This document shows, one piece after another, positions 28,358-36,334 of a stretch of 37,296 nucleotides of DNA. The stretch covers positions 1-37,296 of the forward strand of contig CALIIL010000017.1 of NCBI GenBank assembly GCA_938017685.1. Reading direction: 5' to 3'. The position numbers were made by a program, and so were the translations under genes. Each line of letters starts with the position of its first letter. The stretch's first letter is position 1. The stretch comes from an uncultured Chitinophagaceae bacterium (GTDB lineage: Bacteria; Bacteroidota; Bacteroidia; Chitinophagales; Chitinophagaceae). Below the pieces are notes generated by a model, which saw nothing but the letters and a program-made list of their open reading frames with translations, had not been told where the DNA came from and ran no database searches.

Positions 28358-29539
28358 ATGAAAAAAATATTATTAGTATTTCTCTGTGTTTATTCATTGA
28401 ATGTAACAGCGCAGACATGGACACAACAAGCATCTTTTCCTGCTAATTTTGATGGTAGAAATCATGCTGTATCATTTTCAATAGGCGATTATGGTTATTT
28501 AGCAACTGGTGCTAGTGCCACTTTTTATTATAATAATGTTGCACGCTATGATCCAAGTTCAGACTCATGGACAGTAATGAATGCATTTCCTGGCAGTGCA
28601 CGAAGTTTTGCAATGGGCGTATCCAATAATGGCAAGGGTTATATGGGTATGGGAGTTGCACCTAATAATTCAATTCTAAGTGATTTTTGGTCCTATGATC
28701 CGGTGGCCGATCAATGGACGCGGTTAGCTGATTTTCCTGGCACTGCTCGTTTTCATCCGGCGATGGTTGCAACTTCAGATAAGATATTTGTAGCTTGTGG
28801 AGGAGCTAATCAAGGTAATCTTAAAGATTTTTGGGAATACGATATCTCTAGTAATACCTGGTCTCAAAAGACGGATTTTCCCGGTGTACCTCGACACCAT
28901 CCATATCAGTTCTCAATTGATGATAAGGTTTATGTAGGTTTTGGTCATGGAGCTGGGATTTATAGAGATATGTATTGTTATGATCCCGCAACATCTGCAT
29001 GGACAGCAGTTGCTAGTTTGCCTTCACAGGGACGTGTCGCTGGCACTCAATTCTCTTTTAATGGTAAGGGTTATGCTTTAAGCGGTCAAGGCGATACCCA
29101 TGACTATTTACCTACTGGTGAATTTTGGGAATTTGATCCGATTGCCAATACATGGACAAGTTTGCCTGTTCACCCAGGTACTGGACGTTGGGCGCCAGGA
29201 TCTTTCGTGATTGGCAATGCTGTTTACCTCGCGGGAGGTGAAACCACGGCAAATGTAAATGCTAATGATTTATGGAAATATGAGTTCTCATTTCCTGCTG
29301 CAATAAACGATTTGTCTCAAACCAATATTAAGATTTATCCTAATCCTGCAACGGATGTTTTAATAATAAATGACGTAGATAATGAAGTGAAGCAAATAGT
29401 ATTACTAGATTATTTAGGTCGTCCATTATTGAAGACTACATCTAAGACTTTAGATATTGCAAGTTTTGCGAAGGGTACATATTTTGTACAATTACATTTG
29501 CAGGACCAAGTTGTTGGAACATCATTTATAAAAAAATAG
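28358..29539 (+). CDS. Secreted kelch-repeat protein with T9SS type A sorting domain
   Basis: 393 aa. Signal peptide MKKILLVFLCVYSLNVTA then QTW. Five to six kelch-type blades follow, with the W..(L/A)..FPG.(A/G)R pattern: SWTVMNAFPGSARSFAMG, QWTRLADFPGTARFHPAM, TWSQKTDFPGVPRHHPY, TWTSLPVHPGTGRWAPG, alternating with YDPxxxxW strands. They build a beta-propeller, usually for binding. The last ~75 residues hold NIKIYPNPATDVLII, LLDYLGRPLL and SFAKGTYFVQLHL, a type A sorting domain very like that of the upstream C25 peptidase. There are no catalytic residues. It ends at a strong bidirectional terminator. Confidence 0.92.
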   Translation: MKKILLVFLCVYSLNVTAQTWTQQASFPANFDGRNHAVSFSIGDYGYLATGASATFYYNNVARYDPSSDSWTVMNAFPGSARSFAMGVSNNGKGYMGMGVAPNNSILSDFWSYDPVADQWTRLADFPGTARFHPAMVATSDKIFVACGGANQGNLKDFWEYDISSNTWSQKTDFPGVPRHHPYQFSIDDKVYVGFGHGAGIYRDMYCYDPATSAWTAVASLPSQGRVAGTQFSFNGKGYALSGQGDTHDYLPTGEFWEFDPIANTWTSLPVHPGTGRWAPGSFVIGNAVYLAGGETTANVNANDLWKYEFSFPAAINDLSQTNIKIYPNPATDVLIINDVDNEVKQIVLLDYLGRPLLKTTSKTLDIASFAKGTYFVQLHLQDQVVGTSFIKK

Positions 29540-29554
29540 TTTTTTTATAGTTTC

Positions 29555-29589
29555 AAAAAAAGGGTAGCTCAACTGAGCTACCCTTTTTT
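29555..29589. terminator. Bidirectional Rho-independent terminator
   Basis: AGGGTAGCTC (29561-29570) pairs perfectly with GAGCTACCCT (29575-29584) around AACT. A-rich and T-rich flanks extend the stem and give a T run on either strand. It separates the convergent kelch gene and the glutamate-synthase-like gene. Confidence 0.95.
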
Positions 29590-29619
29590 GTGCAGGAAAA
29601 TATGTTGTATTAGCCCAGC

Positions 29620-31224
29620 TTAACTAACGAGCCTGTAGCTTTTAAAGCGATCAGCAGATGCGCCCTGCCAAGGTACTAAGTATTTGTCTGGTACACTTGC
29701 TTCGTGAAGCATGCAAGCTGGAGCAACTTCTGGATAAGTTTGTTCTAGTGTTTCAACTTCGGTTCTGCTCACTCTGCGGAACATAACGAAGCGTCCAACT
29801 TTATCCGGATGATCTATGCCAGCAGCACCCATTAATTCAACAGCACTTTTTACCGTCTCGTGATGATAGTTCGCAACACGTATTTTTTTATCTTCAACAA
29901 CTAAGCCTTTGACTAAATGTTTTTTCTGTGTGGCAACTCCAGTTGGGCATGCATTATCATTACAACGCAAGGCTTGAATACATCCTAGCGCAAACATCAT
30001 ACCTCGAGCAGAATTACACAGGTCTGCTCCATGAGCAAGACAGTCCATGATATGGAAGCCGCTTGTTACGCGGCCACTTGCAATAATTTTTATTTGATCT
30101 TTTATTCCAAAACCTTTGAGCACATCATGTACAAATACAATGGCATCTTTTAATGGCATACCTACGTGATTGGTAAACTCTAATGGAGCAGCTCCTGTGC
30201 CTCCTTCGCCACCGTCAACAGAAATGAAATCTACATAAATTTTTTCTTCGACCATGGCCTTGCATATGGCTATGAATTCAGAGCGGTTGCCAATACATAT
30301 TTTAAAGCCAACGGGTTTGCCGCCATTGCCATCTCTTAATTTCTTTATAAAATGTACAAACTCTCTAGGGGTTGTAAAAGCGGAGTGGTAGGGTGGAGAG
30401 ATAATGTCATTTCCTTTTTCTACTAAACGAATGGCGGCAATTTCGTCCGTTACTTTTTCTTTTGGTAAAATTCCACCATGACCAGGTTTTGCACCTTGCG
30501 AAAATTTTACTTCAATCATTTTTACGTTGGGTTTTGTCGCTCTTTCAACATAAGCATCAAAGTTGAATGTGCCGTCGGAGTTTCGACAAGAAAAATAACC
30601 AGTACCTATATTCCAACAAATATCTCCACCTGGTTCTAAATGATAAGGGCTTAAACCGCCTTCGCCTGTATTATGAAAAAAACCACCAATCTTCGCACCG
30701 CCATTTAAGGCAAGAATTGCATTTTTACTTAAAGAACCAAAACTCATGGCACTAATATTAAACAAGCTACTATCGTAAGGCTGTGTACATTGTGAGCTGC
30801 CGATTCTAACTTTAGGATTGATATTTAAACTATGCGGGTCTAATGCCGAAATGCTATGGTTGATCCAATGATAGTCTGCTTTATATACATCGAGCTGTGT
30901 GCCAAATGGAACGGTATCTCTAACTTTTTTTGCTCGCTGATATACAAGGCTACGGTCTAACCGATTAAAGGGGCGACCACTTGTATCAGACTCTACAAAG
31001 TACTGTTGTATTTCTGGACGTATGGCTTCGAACAAATAACGCAGACGTCCGGCCACTGGATAGTTACGTCGTATGGCATGTTTATTTTGATGCATGTCAT
31101 AAACCCCTAAAATAAATAGCGGCAGAACGATAACTAGTAAAACTAAAATAGGCGTCCAGATGTAAGCAATGCCTCCAATAATGGCAAATAGGATAATAAA
31201 GAAAGGGTAAAAACTTTTTCGCAT
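29620..31224 (-). CDS. Membrane-anchored FMN/Fe-S glutamate-synthase-like protein
   Basis: 534 aa. Two hydrophobic helices lie at the N-terminus (about 5-45: FFIILFAIIGGIAYIW and ILVLLVIVLPLFILGVY). The rest is the FMN-binding TIM barrel of the glutamate synthase large subunit: MSFGSLSKNAILALNGGA, KPGHGGILPKEKV, SVDGGEGGTGAAPLEFTNHV. CIQALRCNDNACPTGVATQ has C-x5-C-x4-C, the ligand set of the 3Fe-4S cluster. The glutaminase domain and the C-terminal domain of GltB are absent, so it is the GltB-core type seen in B. subtilis YerD. It probably transfers electrons through FMN and the cluster, but the substrate is not established and glutamate synthesis should not be assumed. Confidence 0.9.
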   Translation of the reverse strand: MRKSFYPFFIILFAIIGGIAYIWTPILVLLVIVLPLFILGVYDMHQNKHAIRRNYPVAGRLRYLFEAIRPEIQQYFVESDTSGRPFNRLDRSLVYQRAKKVRDTVPFGTQLDVYKADYHWINHSISALDPHSLNINPKVRIGSSQCTQPYDSSLFNISAMSFGSLSKNAILALNGGAKIGGFFHNTGEGGLSPYHLEPGGDICWNIGTGYFSCRNSDGTFNFDAYVERATKPNVKMIEVKFSQGAKPGHGGILPKEKVTDEIAAIRLVEKGNDIISPPYHSAFTTPREFVHFIKKLRDGNGGKPVGFKICIGNRSEFIAICKAMVEEKIYVDFISVDGGEGGTGAAPLEFTNHVGMPLKDAIVFVHDVLKGFGIKDQIKIIASGRVTSGFHIMDCLAHGADLCNSARGMMFALGCIQALRCNDNACPTGVATQKKHLVKGLVVEDKKIRVANYHHETVKSAVELMGAAGIDHPDKVGRFVMFRRVSRTEVETLEQTYPEVAPACMLHEASVPDKYLVPWQGASADRFKSYRLVS

Positions 31225-31232
31225 GGTAGGCT

Positions 31233-31240
31233 CAAATGTA
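31233..31240 (-). promoter_or_regulatory. Possible -7 box of the glutamate-synthase-like gene
   Basis: TACATTTG on the minus strand, exact TAnnTTTG, ending 8 bases before the ATG. If real the leader is only about 5 bases. The nearest TTG is 26 bases upstream, too far for a good -33. Confidence 0.3.
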
Positions 31241-31334
31241 CTGATTTATAGATATTGTACATCTTTCAATATTTAATAATTATTTTTTTTCAGATCTAAA
31301 AAACCATTGGCTCAATCAAAGCGTATGTATATGT

Positions 31335-32315
31335 ATGACCCATGATAAAATGTACGTTTTGATATTATTCCTTTCTGTTTTGAGCTCGTGTTTCCTATCT
31401 AACGATGGTTATGCTCAGAAAATAGATAATCTAGCTTCTTACAGAGCGATGGATAAAGAAACATATTTTAGCTTTAGTTATGTCAATGATTTTTTTACAG
31501 CAAGAGATCAAAATTATATACAGAGGTATAGTTTTGAGGTAGCGCATCCTACCTTAAAGAAAAACCCATTAAATTATCTTTTACTCAAGAAAGGATCATC
31601 TCAGAGACTTTATGGATTGAGTTTAGAACATATGGGGTTTACGCCTGGCAATATAGCTAGTAGTGAAATGCAGCAAGGCGATCGTCCTTTTGCTTCAGCT
31701 ATCATGTTAAAAAGCTTTTTAGTAAATACCAACATAAATAATAAATCTCGCCTAAGTTCATCTCTAAGTTTGGGTGTAATCGGTCCAATCGCTTTTGGCG
31801 AATGGATGCAACAGAGTATACATAAAGCCACTGGAAATATTATACCCGAAGGTTGGCCTAATCAGATACAGAATGATGTAGTTATAAATTATGAAGTGGC
31901 TCATGAGAAGCAACTATATCGATACAAGAATATTTTTGCCCTACGCTCAAATGCGCTAGCTCGTTTGGGAACTTTACATACTGGAGCCCAGTTCGGCATT
32001 AATATGAGCGTTGGTATAATCAATAATCCCTTTAAGATTGAAGGTAATAGAGGGTTCCAATTATATTTATATGCTCAACCCTTAGTTCATCTAGTTGGTT
32101 ATGATGCAACGTTACAGGGCGGCTTATTTAATAATACAAGTAATTATACTATTGAAAATAAGGGCGTAAATAGAGTAGTGGGTCAGGGGAATTATGGGAT
32201 TGTTTTGAAGACGAAGTCTATATACATGGAATATTGTCAATCTATTCAAACCAAAGAACACAAGTCTGGTACATTTTATCGATGGGGTGGTGTGAAGTTT
32301 GGGATTGTTTTTTAG
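31335..32315 (+). CDS. Lipid A deacylase LpxR family protein
   Basis: 326 aa with a signal peptide (YVLILFLSVLSSCFLSNDGYA). LpxR is an outer-membrane 12-strand barrel that removes the 3'-acyloxyacyl chain of lipid A in Salmonella. Family landmarks are FSFSYVNDFFTARDQNYIQR (Asn51-Asp52 match the conserved ND pair), LEHMGFTPGNI, QGDRPFASAIML and LGVIGPIAFGEWMQQSIH, whose His fits the catalytic histidine. The C-terminal YRWGGVKFGIVF is a typical barrel end. The start is uncertain: ATG at 31335 or 31350 (MYVLILFL). The family is fairly clear; the activity on this organism's lipid A is inferred. A terminator follows at once. Confidence 0.85.
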   Translation: MTHDKMYVLILFLSVLSSCFLSNDGYAQKIDNLASYRAMDKETYFSFSYVNDFFTARDQNYIQRYSFEVAHPTLKKNPLNYLLLKKGSSQRLYGLSLEHMGFTPGNIASSEMQQGDRPFASAIMLKSFLVNTNINNKSRLSSSLSLGVIGPIAFGEWMQQSIHKATGNIIPEGWPNQIQNDVVINYEVAHEKQLYRYKNIFALRSNALARLGTLHTGAQFGINMSVGIINNPFKIEGNRGFQLYLYAQPLVHLVGYDATLQGGLFNNTSNYTIENKGVNRVVGQGNYGIVLKTKSIYMEYCQSIQTKEHKSGTFYRWGGVKFGIVF

Positions 32316-32332
32316 ATGTGTTGTAAAACAAT

Positions 32333-32357
32333 AAAAGCACTCAAAAAGAGTGCTTTT
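32333..32357 (+). terminator. Terminator hairpin after the lpxR-like gene
   Basis: AAAAGCACTC (32333-32342) and GAGTGCTTTT (32348-32357) form a perfect 10-bp stem with an AAAAA loop. The T run is only four bases, then the sequence changes to GTATGCGG. This suggests the natural T run was cut by the junction with the following gene fragment. Confidence 0.8.
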
Positions 32358-32795
32358 GTATGCGGATCGGACGGCAATGTAAGATGGTTAATTTTTGAGA
32401 TCCTTAATATTGATTTCAACTATTCTAAAGAAGTAAATATTGATGATGTCTGGCGCCAGGCGTATTCCATTTATAAACAAAATATAAAAGGTTCGGATGG
32501 TAAATTAACTGCTGAAGAAATAAAGGAAAATGAAGAAGAAAATAGAAAATATTATGCTTCTCCACAAGAAGAAGAAATCCTAGCTAGCCATTTTGCCATT
32601 GGAACGCCTAAAGTAGATCCTTTTTATACGGCTTCAGATTTATTGAAAGAGATTACTTTACTGGGTCACAATTCTAATAAAATTAATAATATAGGTATAG
32701 GGAAAGCGTGCAGAAAACTCAACTTTGTTCAGGATAGTAAAAGAGTGGGTGGAGGTAATCCTGTTAAAGGCTACTATTTAAAGAGAATAGATTAG
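32358..32795 (+). pseudogene. C-terminal remnant of a VapE/DUF5906-like mobile-element protein
   Basis: An open frame runs from 32316, but its first 14 codons are the lpxR terminator, so translation there is doubtful. From 32358 it reads CGSDGNVRWLIFEILNIDF, then IDDVWRQAYSIYKQN, SPQEEEILASHFAIG, DPFYTASDLLKEITLLG and GIGKACRKLNFVQDSKRVGG. This order resembles the C-terminal end of VapE-type proteins of phages and islands (R-W-L-x-F-E-I, then W-x-Q-A-Y, E-E-E, and a winged-helix-like tail ending in G-Y-Y-L-K). The ATPase core, normally several hundred residues, is missing. It is probably a leftover from an integrated element, about 146 codons. The family call is from memory of the pattern. 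Confidence 0.6.
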
Positions 32796-33115
32796 TAGTA
32801 ACTACTTTTTTGTTTAGTATGCGCTCTGATGTGCGCACTTTTTTTATTTTATATATAAAAAAAGTTTGAGGTTTTTATTAATAAGCTACTACAAATTGTC
32901 TTAAACCCTTAAATTTATTGGTATTACGCTGTAGTAACTTCTTATTTTTAACTACTACAAAATATTAAAAATAGAAGTATAAAAGCCTTATTTGGTCTGT
33001 ATTTCAGTGTAGTAACTTATAATTTATAGTCTTACTACAAAATAAAAAATAGTCTTAGCTTACTTACTACATTTATGCTTTGTAAATCAATGCTTTAACG
33101 TAGTAGGGTAGTAGC
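32795..33115. repeat. AT-rich region with iteron-like repeats, no gene
   Basis: About 470 bases between the VapE-like remnant and hsdR lack a credible gene. GTAGTAACT(T) occurs at 32795, 32931 and 33009. ACTACAAA follows in the same order near 32888, 32954 and 33034, with ACTACA near 33066 and GTAGTAG-like bases near 33110. Two 44-base blocks, 32931-32974 and 33009-33052, share the same start and the same ATAG end at a 78-base period. Because GTAGT and ACTAC are complementary, each block can also fold. It could be a replication-origin iteron set, protein-binding sites or a leftover of the mobile element. Confidence 0.55.
32816..32846 (+). terminator. Rho-independent terminator after the VapE-like remnant
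   Basis: TGCGC (32820-32824) pairs with GCGCA (32833-32837), with a weaker AGT/ACT extension, followed by a run of seven or more T residues from 32839. Confidence 0.6.
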
Positions 33116-33265
33116 TTTTTATTTGGAAATTCGATAACTGTAGTATTTATTAATTTTTTAGGTCATATTTATGGTTACGAAGTAATCTTTCAGTTTTACA
33201 CCGTATTACCTCAATTATTATTATTTTACCGTTTAGTTACGAGCGAGCGCTTGTGCAAAGTATAT

Positions 33266-36200
33266 ATGAAGTTTAACGAAGATACAAGGGTTAAAATACC
33301 TACTGTTTTACATTTAACCCGATTGGGTTATAAATACCTATCTCTGAAGGATAATAAGTGGGATGAGGCAACCAATATTTTCACGGACGTATTTACAAAA
33401 GCCATGTCAAGGATTAATCCTGAACTGGCACAGAATGAGATAAAACGCTTCTATGACGAAATTGCATTGACGCTTGAAAATGAAGATTTCGGGAAAGCAT
33501 TTTATGAGAAACTAATTGAAGAGTCAGGCACTCGATTAATAGATTTTGAAAACTTCGATAATAATGATTTTCATGTAGTCACAGAATTGCCTTGTAAAAA
33601 AGATGATGAAGAGTTTAGACCTGATGTTACGCTTTTAGTTAACGGTTTACCCTTAGTATTTATTGAAGTAAAGAAGCCTAATAATTTAGACGGCATACAA
33701 GCCGAACATAGAAGAATGGCACAACGGTTTCAGAATAAGAAATTTCGAAACTTTTGGAACGTTACGCAACTCATGGTATTCTCTAATAATATGGAGTATG
33801 ACGATGAAGCAACTGTGCCGTTACAAGGGGCGTATTACTCTTCAGTATCTTATGATAAGCCAAATTTCAACTATTTCAGAGAAGAAGAAGAGCTTGATTT
33901 AAAAAAGATACTGCAACCGCTTAGTGATGAAGCAGAAACAGCCGTATTACAGGATAATAACGTAGTAGTTATTAAAAATCAAGCGGAGTTTCTTACAAAT
34001 AAAGAAGTTGATAAGCCAACCAACAGAATTTGCACGTCTCTATTTAACCGTGATCGCTTGGCGTTCATTTTACGTTATGCCATTGCGTACGTAAAAGAGA
34101 AGAATGGATTGCAAAAACACATCATGCGTTATCCGCAATTGTTTGCAACGAAAGCTATAGAGCACAAGCTGAACGAAGGCGTGCGCAAAGGTATTATTTG
34201 GCACACGCAAGGGAGCGGTAAGACAGCCTTGGCGTATTACAACGTAAAACACCTCACGGATTACTACCAAAAGAAACAGATAATACCTAAGTTCTACTTT
34301 ATTGTAGATCGTATTGATCTACTCACGCAGGCAAGCCGTGAGTTTACGGCAAGAGGATTAACAGTGCACAAGGTTAATTCACGTGATGAATTTGCAAAGG
34401 ATATAAAATCAACGAGCGTAATACATAATAATTCAGGCAAGGCAGAAATAACCGTTGTGAATATTCAGAAGTTTCAGGATGATCCTGCTGTAGTAAAAAA
34501 TACAGATTACAATGTAGACATTCAGCGCATCTACTTTATGGACGAGGTGCATAGAAGTTATAACCCAAGCGGTAGTTTTTTAGCCAACTTAAAAGAGTCT
34601 GATCCTAATGCTATAAAAATTGGCTTGACAGGAACACCTTTATTAGGTTCAGATTATAATTCCAAGAGCTTGTTTGGTGGGTATATACATAAGTATTATT
34701 ATAATTCTTCTATAGCTGATGGTTATACTTTGCGCCTAATACGTGAAGAAATAGAAACGGCTTATAAACTAAAATTAAAAGAAGCATTAAAGGAAATTGA
34801 AATCTTACAAGGCGATGCAGATAAAGGGACGGTGTACGCACACCCCAAGTTTGTAGAGCCTATGCTTAAATATATCGTAAAGGATTTTGAGCGCAGCCGC
34901 ATTATTATGAATAATAATACCATTGGTGGTATGGTTATTTGTGATAGTAGCGCACAGGCTAAAATGATGTATGAAATTTTTCAGGCTAACTATGCCGAAC
35001 AAGAACAGTTATTCATGGCCGCTGAGGATGCTCTGACTTATGGAGAAAAAAGAGTTGAAGAGCGCAAAGTAAAAACCGCTGCTTTGATACTGCACGATAT
35101 TGGAACAAAACAAGAGCGTAAGGATTGGGTTGAACAATTTAAAGACGGTGAGTTTGATTTACTCTTTGTGTACAATATGCTGCTTACGGGCTTTGATGCG
35201 CCAAGGCTCAAAAAGTTGTATGTAGGCAGAATTATTAAAGCGCACAATTTATTACAAGCGTTAACCCGAGTGAATAGAACGTACAAAACGTTTAAGTATG
35301 GCTATGTAGTAGACTTTGCAGGGATAGAAGAACAATTTAAAAAAACAAGCCAGGATTATTTTAATGAGTTGCAAGAAGAGTTAGGCGATGAAATGCAATA
35401 TTATTCTGATCTGTTTTTAACAGAGGCAGAAATAGCCGAATCTATCTCTTTAATCAAGGATAGCTTATTTCATTATGATACGCAAAATGCAGAAAACTTT
35501 GCCTCGCAAATTTCTCAGATTAGTGATCGTAAAACAATGCTTGATATTGCCAAGGCATTAAATGTTGCACGCAGTTTGTATAATCAAATAAGGTTTTCAG
35601 GTAATTATGAAATGCTTGAGAAACTTGATTTTAATAAACTCACAGTTTTGGCACGTGAGGCCAAAGCTCACTTAGCATTAATAAATGCCAAAGAGCGATT
35701 AGAAAATAATGTAGACACCACCAACCTTTTAAATACTGCTTTAGAAGATGTCATTTTCACTTTTACAAAAGTCAAAGAGGAGGAAATGGTATTGGCTGAT
35801 AAGCTAAGAGATACTTTACAACGCACTAGAGAATTGTTAGCAGGTAACTTTGACCAAAAAGATCCTGTATTTGTTTCATTAAAAGAAGAGCTAGAGCGCT
35901 TGTTTAAGAAGAAGAATTTGGCAGAGGTTAGTGCGGACGAAATGCGAGAGAATATAGAAGAGCTAGACGCTATCTATGATAAAGCAAAGGAGTTAGAACG
36001 GAAAAATCAATTATTAAGAGCGAAGTACGATAATGATCAGAAATATGTGCGCTTGCATAAGAGATTAATGGAGAAAGACCCATTGACCGATAAAGAAGCA
36101 AAGTTATTTGAAGCCTTACAAAGCTTGAAGAAAGAAATAGATGCACAGGTATTACAAAACAGTCAAATGTTGGATAATGAAAATTATATAACCAATATGA

Positions 36201-36328
36201 TGCAACGCATTGTAATAGACCAATTACACAACAAATACCAACTAGGCTTGAACCCCGAAAAAACAAAACGGATAAACGGCTTATTGGTAAAAGAATATTT
36301 AAACGAATATCACGGAAGAGTAGCATAA
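33266..36328 (+). CDS. hsdR: Type I restriction enzyme, R (motor and nuclease) subunit
   Basis: About 1020 aa. The subunit pulls DNA through the bound complex with its superfamily 2 motor and cuts it at a distance. The N-terminal PD-(D/E)xK nuclease is visible: FRPDVTLLVNGLPLVFIEVKK (about 117-135; D, E and K in place). Motor motifs in order: WHTQGSGKTALAYY (motif I), FMDEVHRSY (DEVH box, motif II), IGLTGTPLL (motif III), LLTGFDAPRLKKLYV and LLQALTRVNRTY (motif VI). A helical C-terminal part follows, for contact with the methylase. The open frame extends to a TTG at 33251, but the ATG at 33266 (MKFNEDTRVKIPTV) is the better start. hsdM begins 6 bases after the stop. Confidence 0.96.
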   Translation: MKFNEDTRVKIPTVLHLTRLGYKYLSLKDNKWDEATNIFTDVFTKAMSRINPELAQNEIKRFYDEIALTLENEDFGKAFYEKLIEESGTRLIDFENFDNNDFHVVTELPCKKDDEEFRPDVTLLVNGLPLVFIEVKKPNNLDGIQAEHRRMAQRFQNKKFRNFWNVTQLMVFSNNMEYDDEATVPLQGAYYSSVSYDKPNFNYFREEEELDLKKILQPLSDEAETAVLQDNNVVVIKNQAEFLTNKEVDKPTNRICTSLFNRDRLAFILRYAIAYVKEKNGLQKHIMRYPQLFATKAIEHKLNEGVRKGIIWHTQGSGKTALAYYNVKHLTDYYQKKQIIPKFYFIVDRIDLLTQASREFTARGLTVHKVNSRDEFAKDIKSTSVIHNNSGKAEITVVNIQKFQDDPAVVKNTDYNVDIQRIYFMDEVHRSYNPSGSFLANLKESDPNAIKIGLTGTPLLGSDYNSKSLFGGYIHKYYYNSSIADGYTLRLIREEIETAYKLKLKEALKEIEILQGDADKGTVYAHPKFVEPMLKYIVKDFERSRIIMNNNTIGGMVICDSSAQAKMMYEIFQANYAEQEQLFMAAEDALTYGEKRVEERKVKTAALILHDIGTKQERKDWVEQFKDGEFDLLFVYNMLLTGFDAPRLKKLYVGRIIKAHNLLQALTRVNRTYKTFKYGYVVDFAGIEEQFKKTSQDYFNELQEELGDEMQYYSDLFLTEAEIAESISLIKDSLFHYDTQNAENFASQISQISDRKTMLDIAKALNVARSLYNQIRFSGNYEMLEKLDFNKLTVLAREAKAHLALINAKERLENNVDTTNLLNTALEDVIFTFTKVKEEEMVLADKLRDTLQRTRELLAGNFDQKDPVFVSLKEELERLFKKKNLAEVSADEMRENIEELDAIYDKAKELERKNQLLRAKYDNDQKYVRLHKRLMEKDPLTDKEAKLFEALQSLKKEIDAQVLQNSQMLDNENYITNMMQRIVIDQLHNKYQLGLNPEKTKRINGLLVKEYLNEYHGRVA

Positions 36329-36334
36329 TACACT

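Noticed and set aside
32316-32357. First 14 codons of the frame downstream of lpxR as a genuine start
   Set aside because: They consist of the lpxR terminator hairpin; the ATG overlaps the lpxR stop by chance and homology-like sequence begins only after the hairpin.
32795-33115. CRISPR array in the repeat region
   Set aside because: Repeat units are imperfect and AT-rich with no regular unique spacers, and no cas genes are nearby.
33251-33265. TTG start for hsdR five codons upstream
   Set aside because: The ATG at 33266 gives a conventional N-terminus; the extra residues MCKVY add nothing recognisable.
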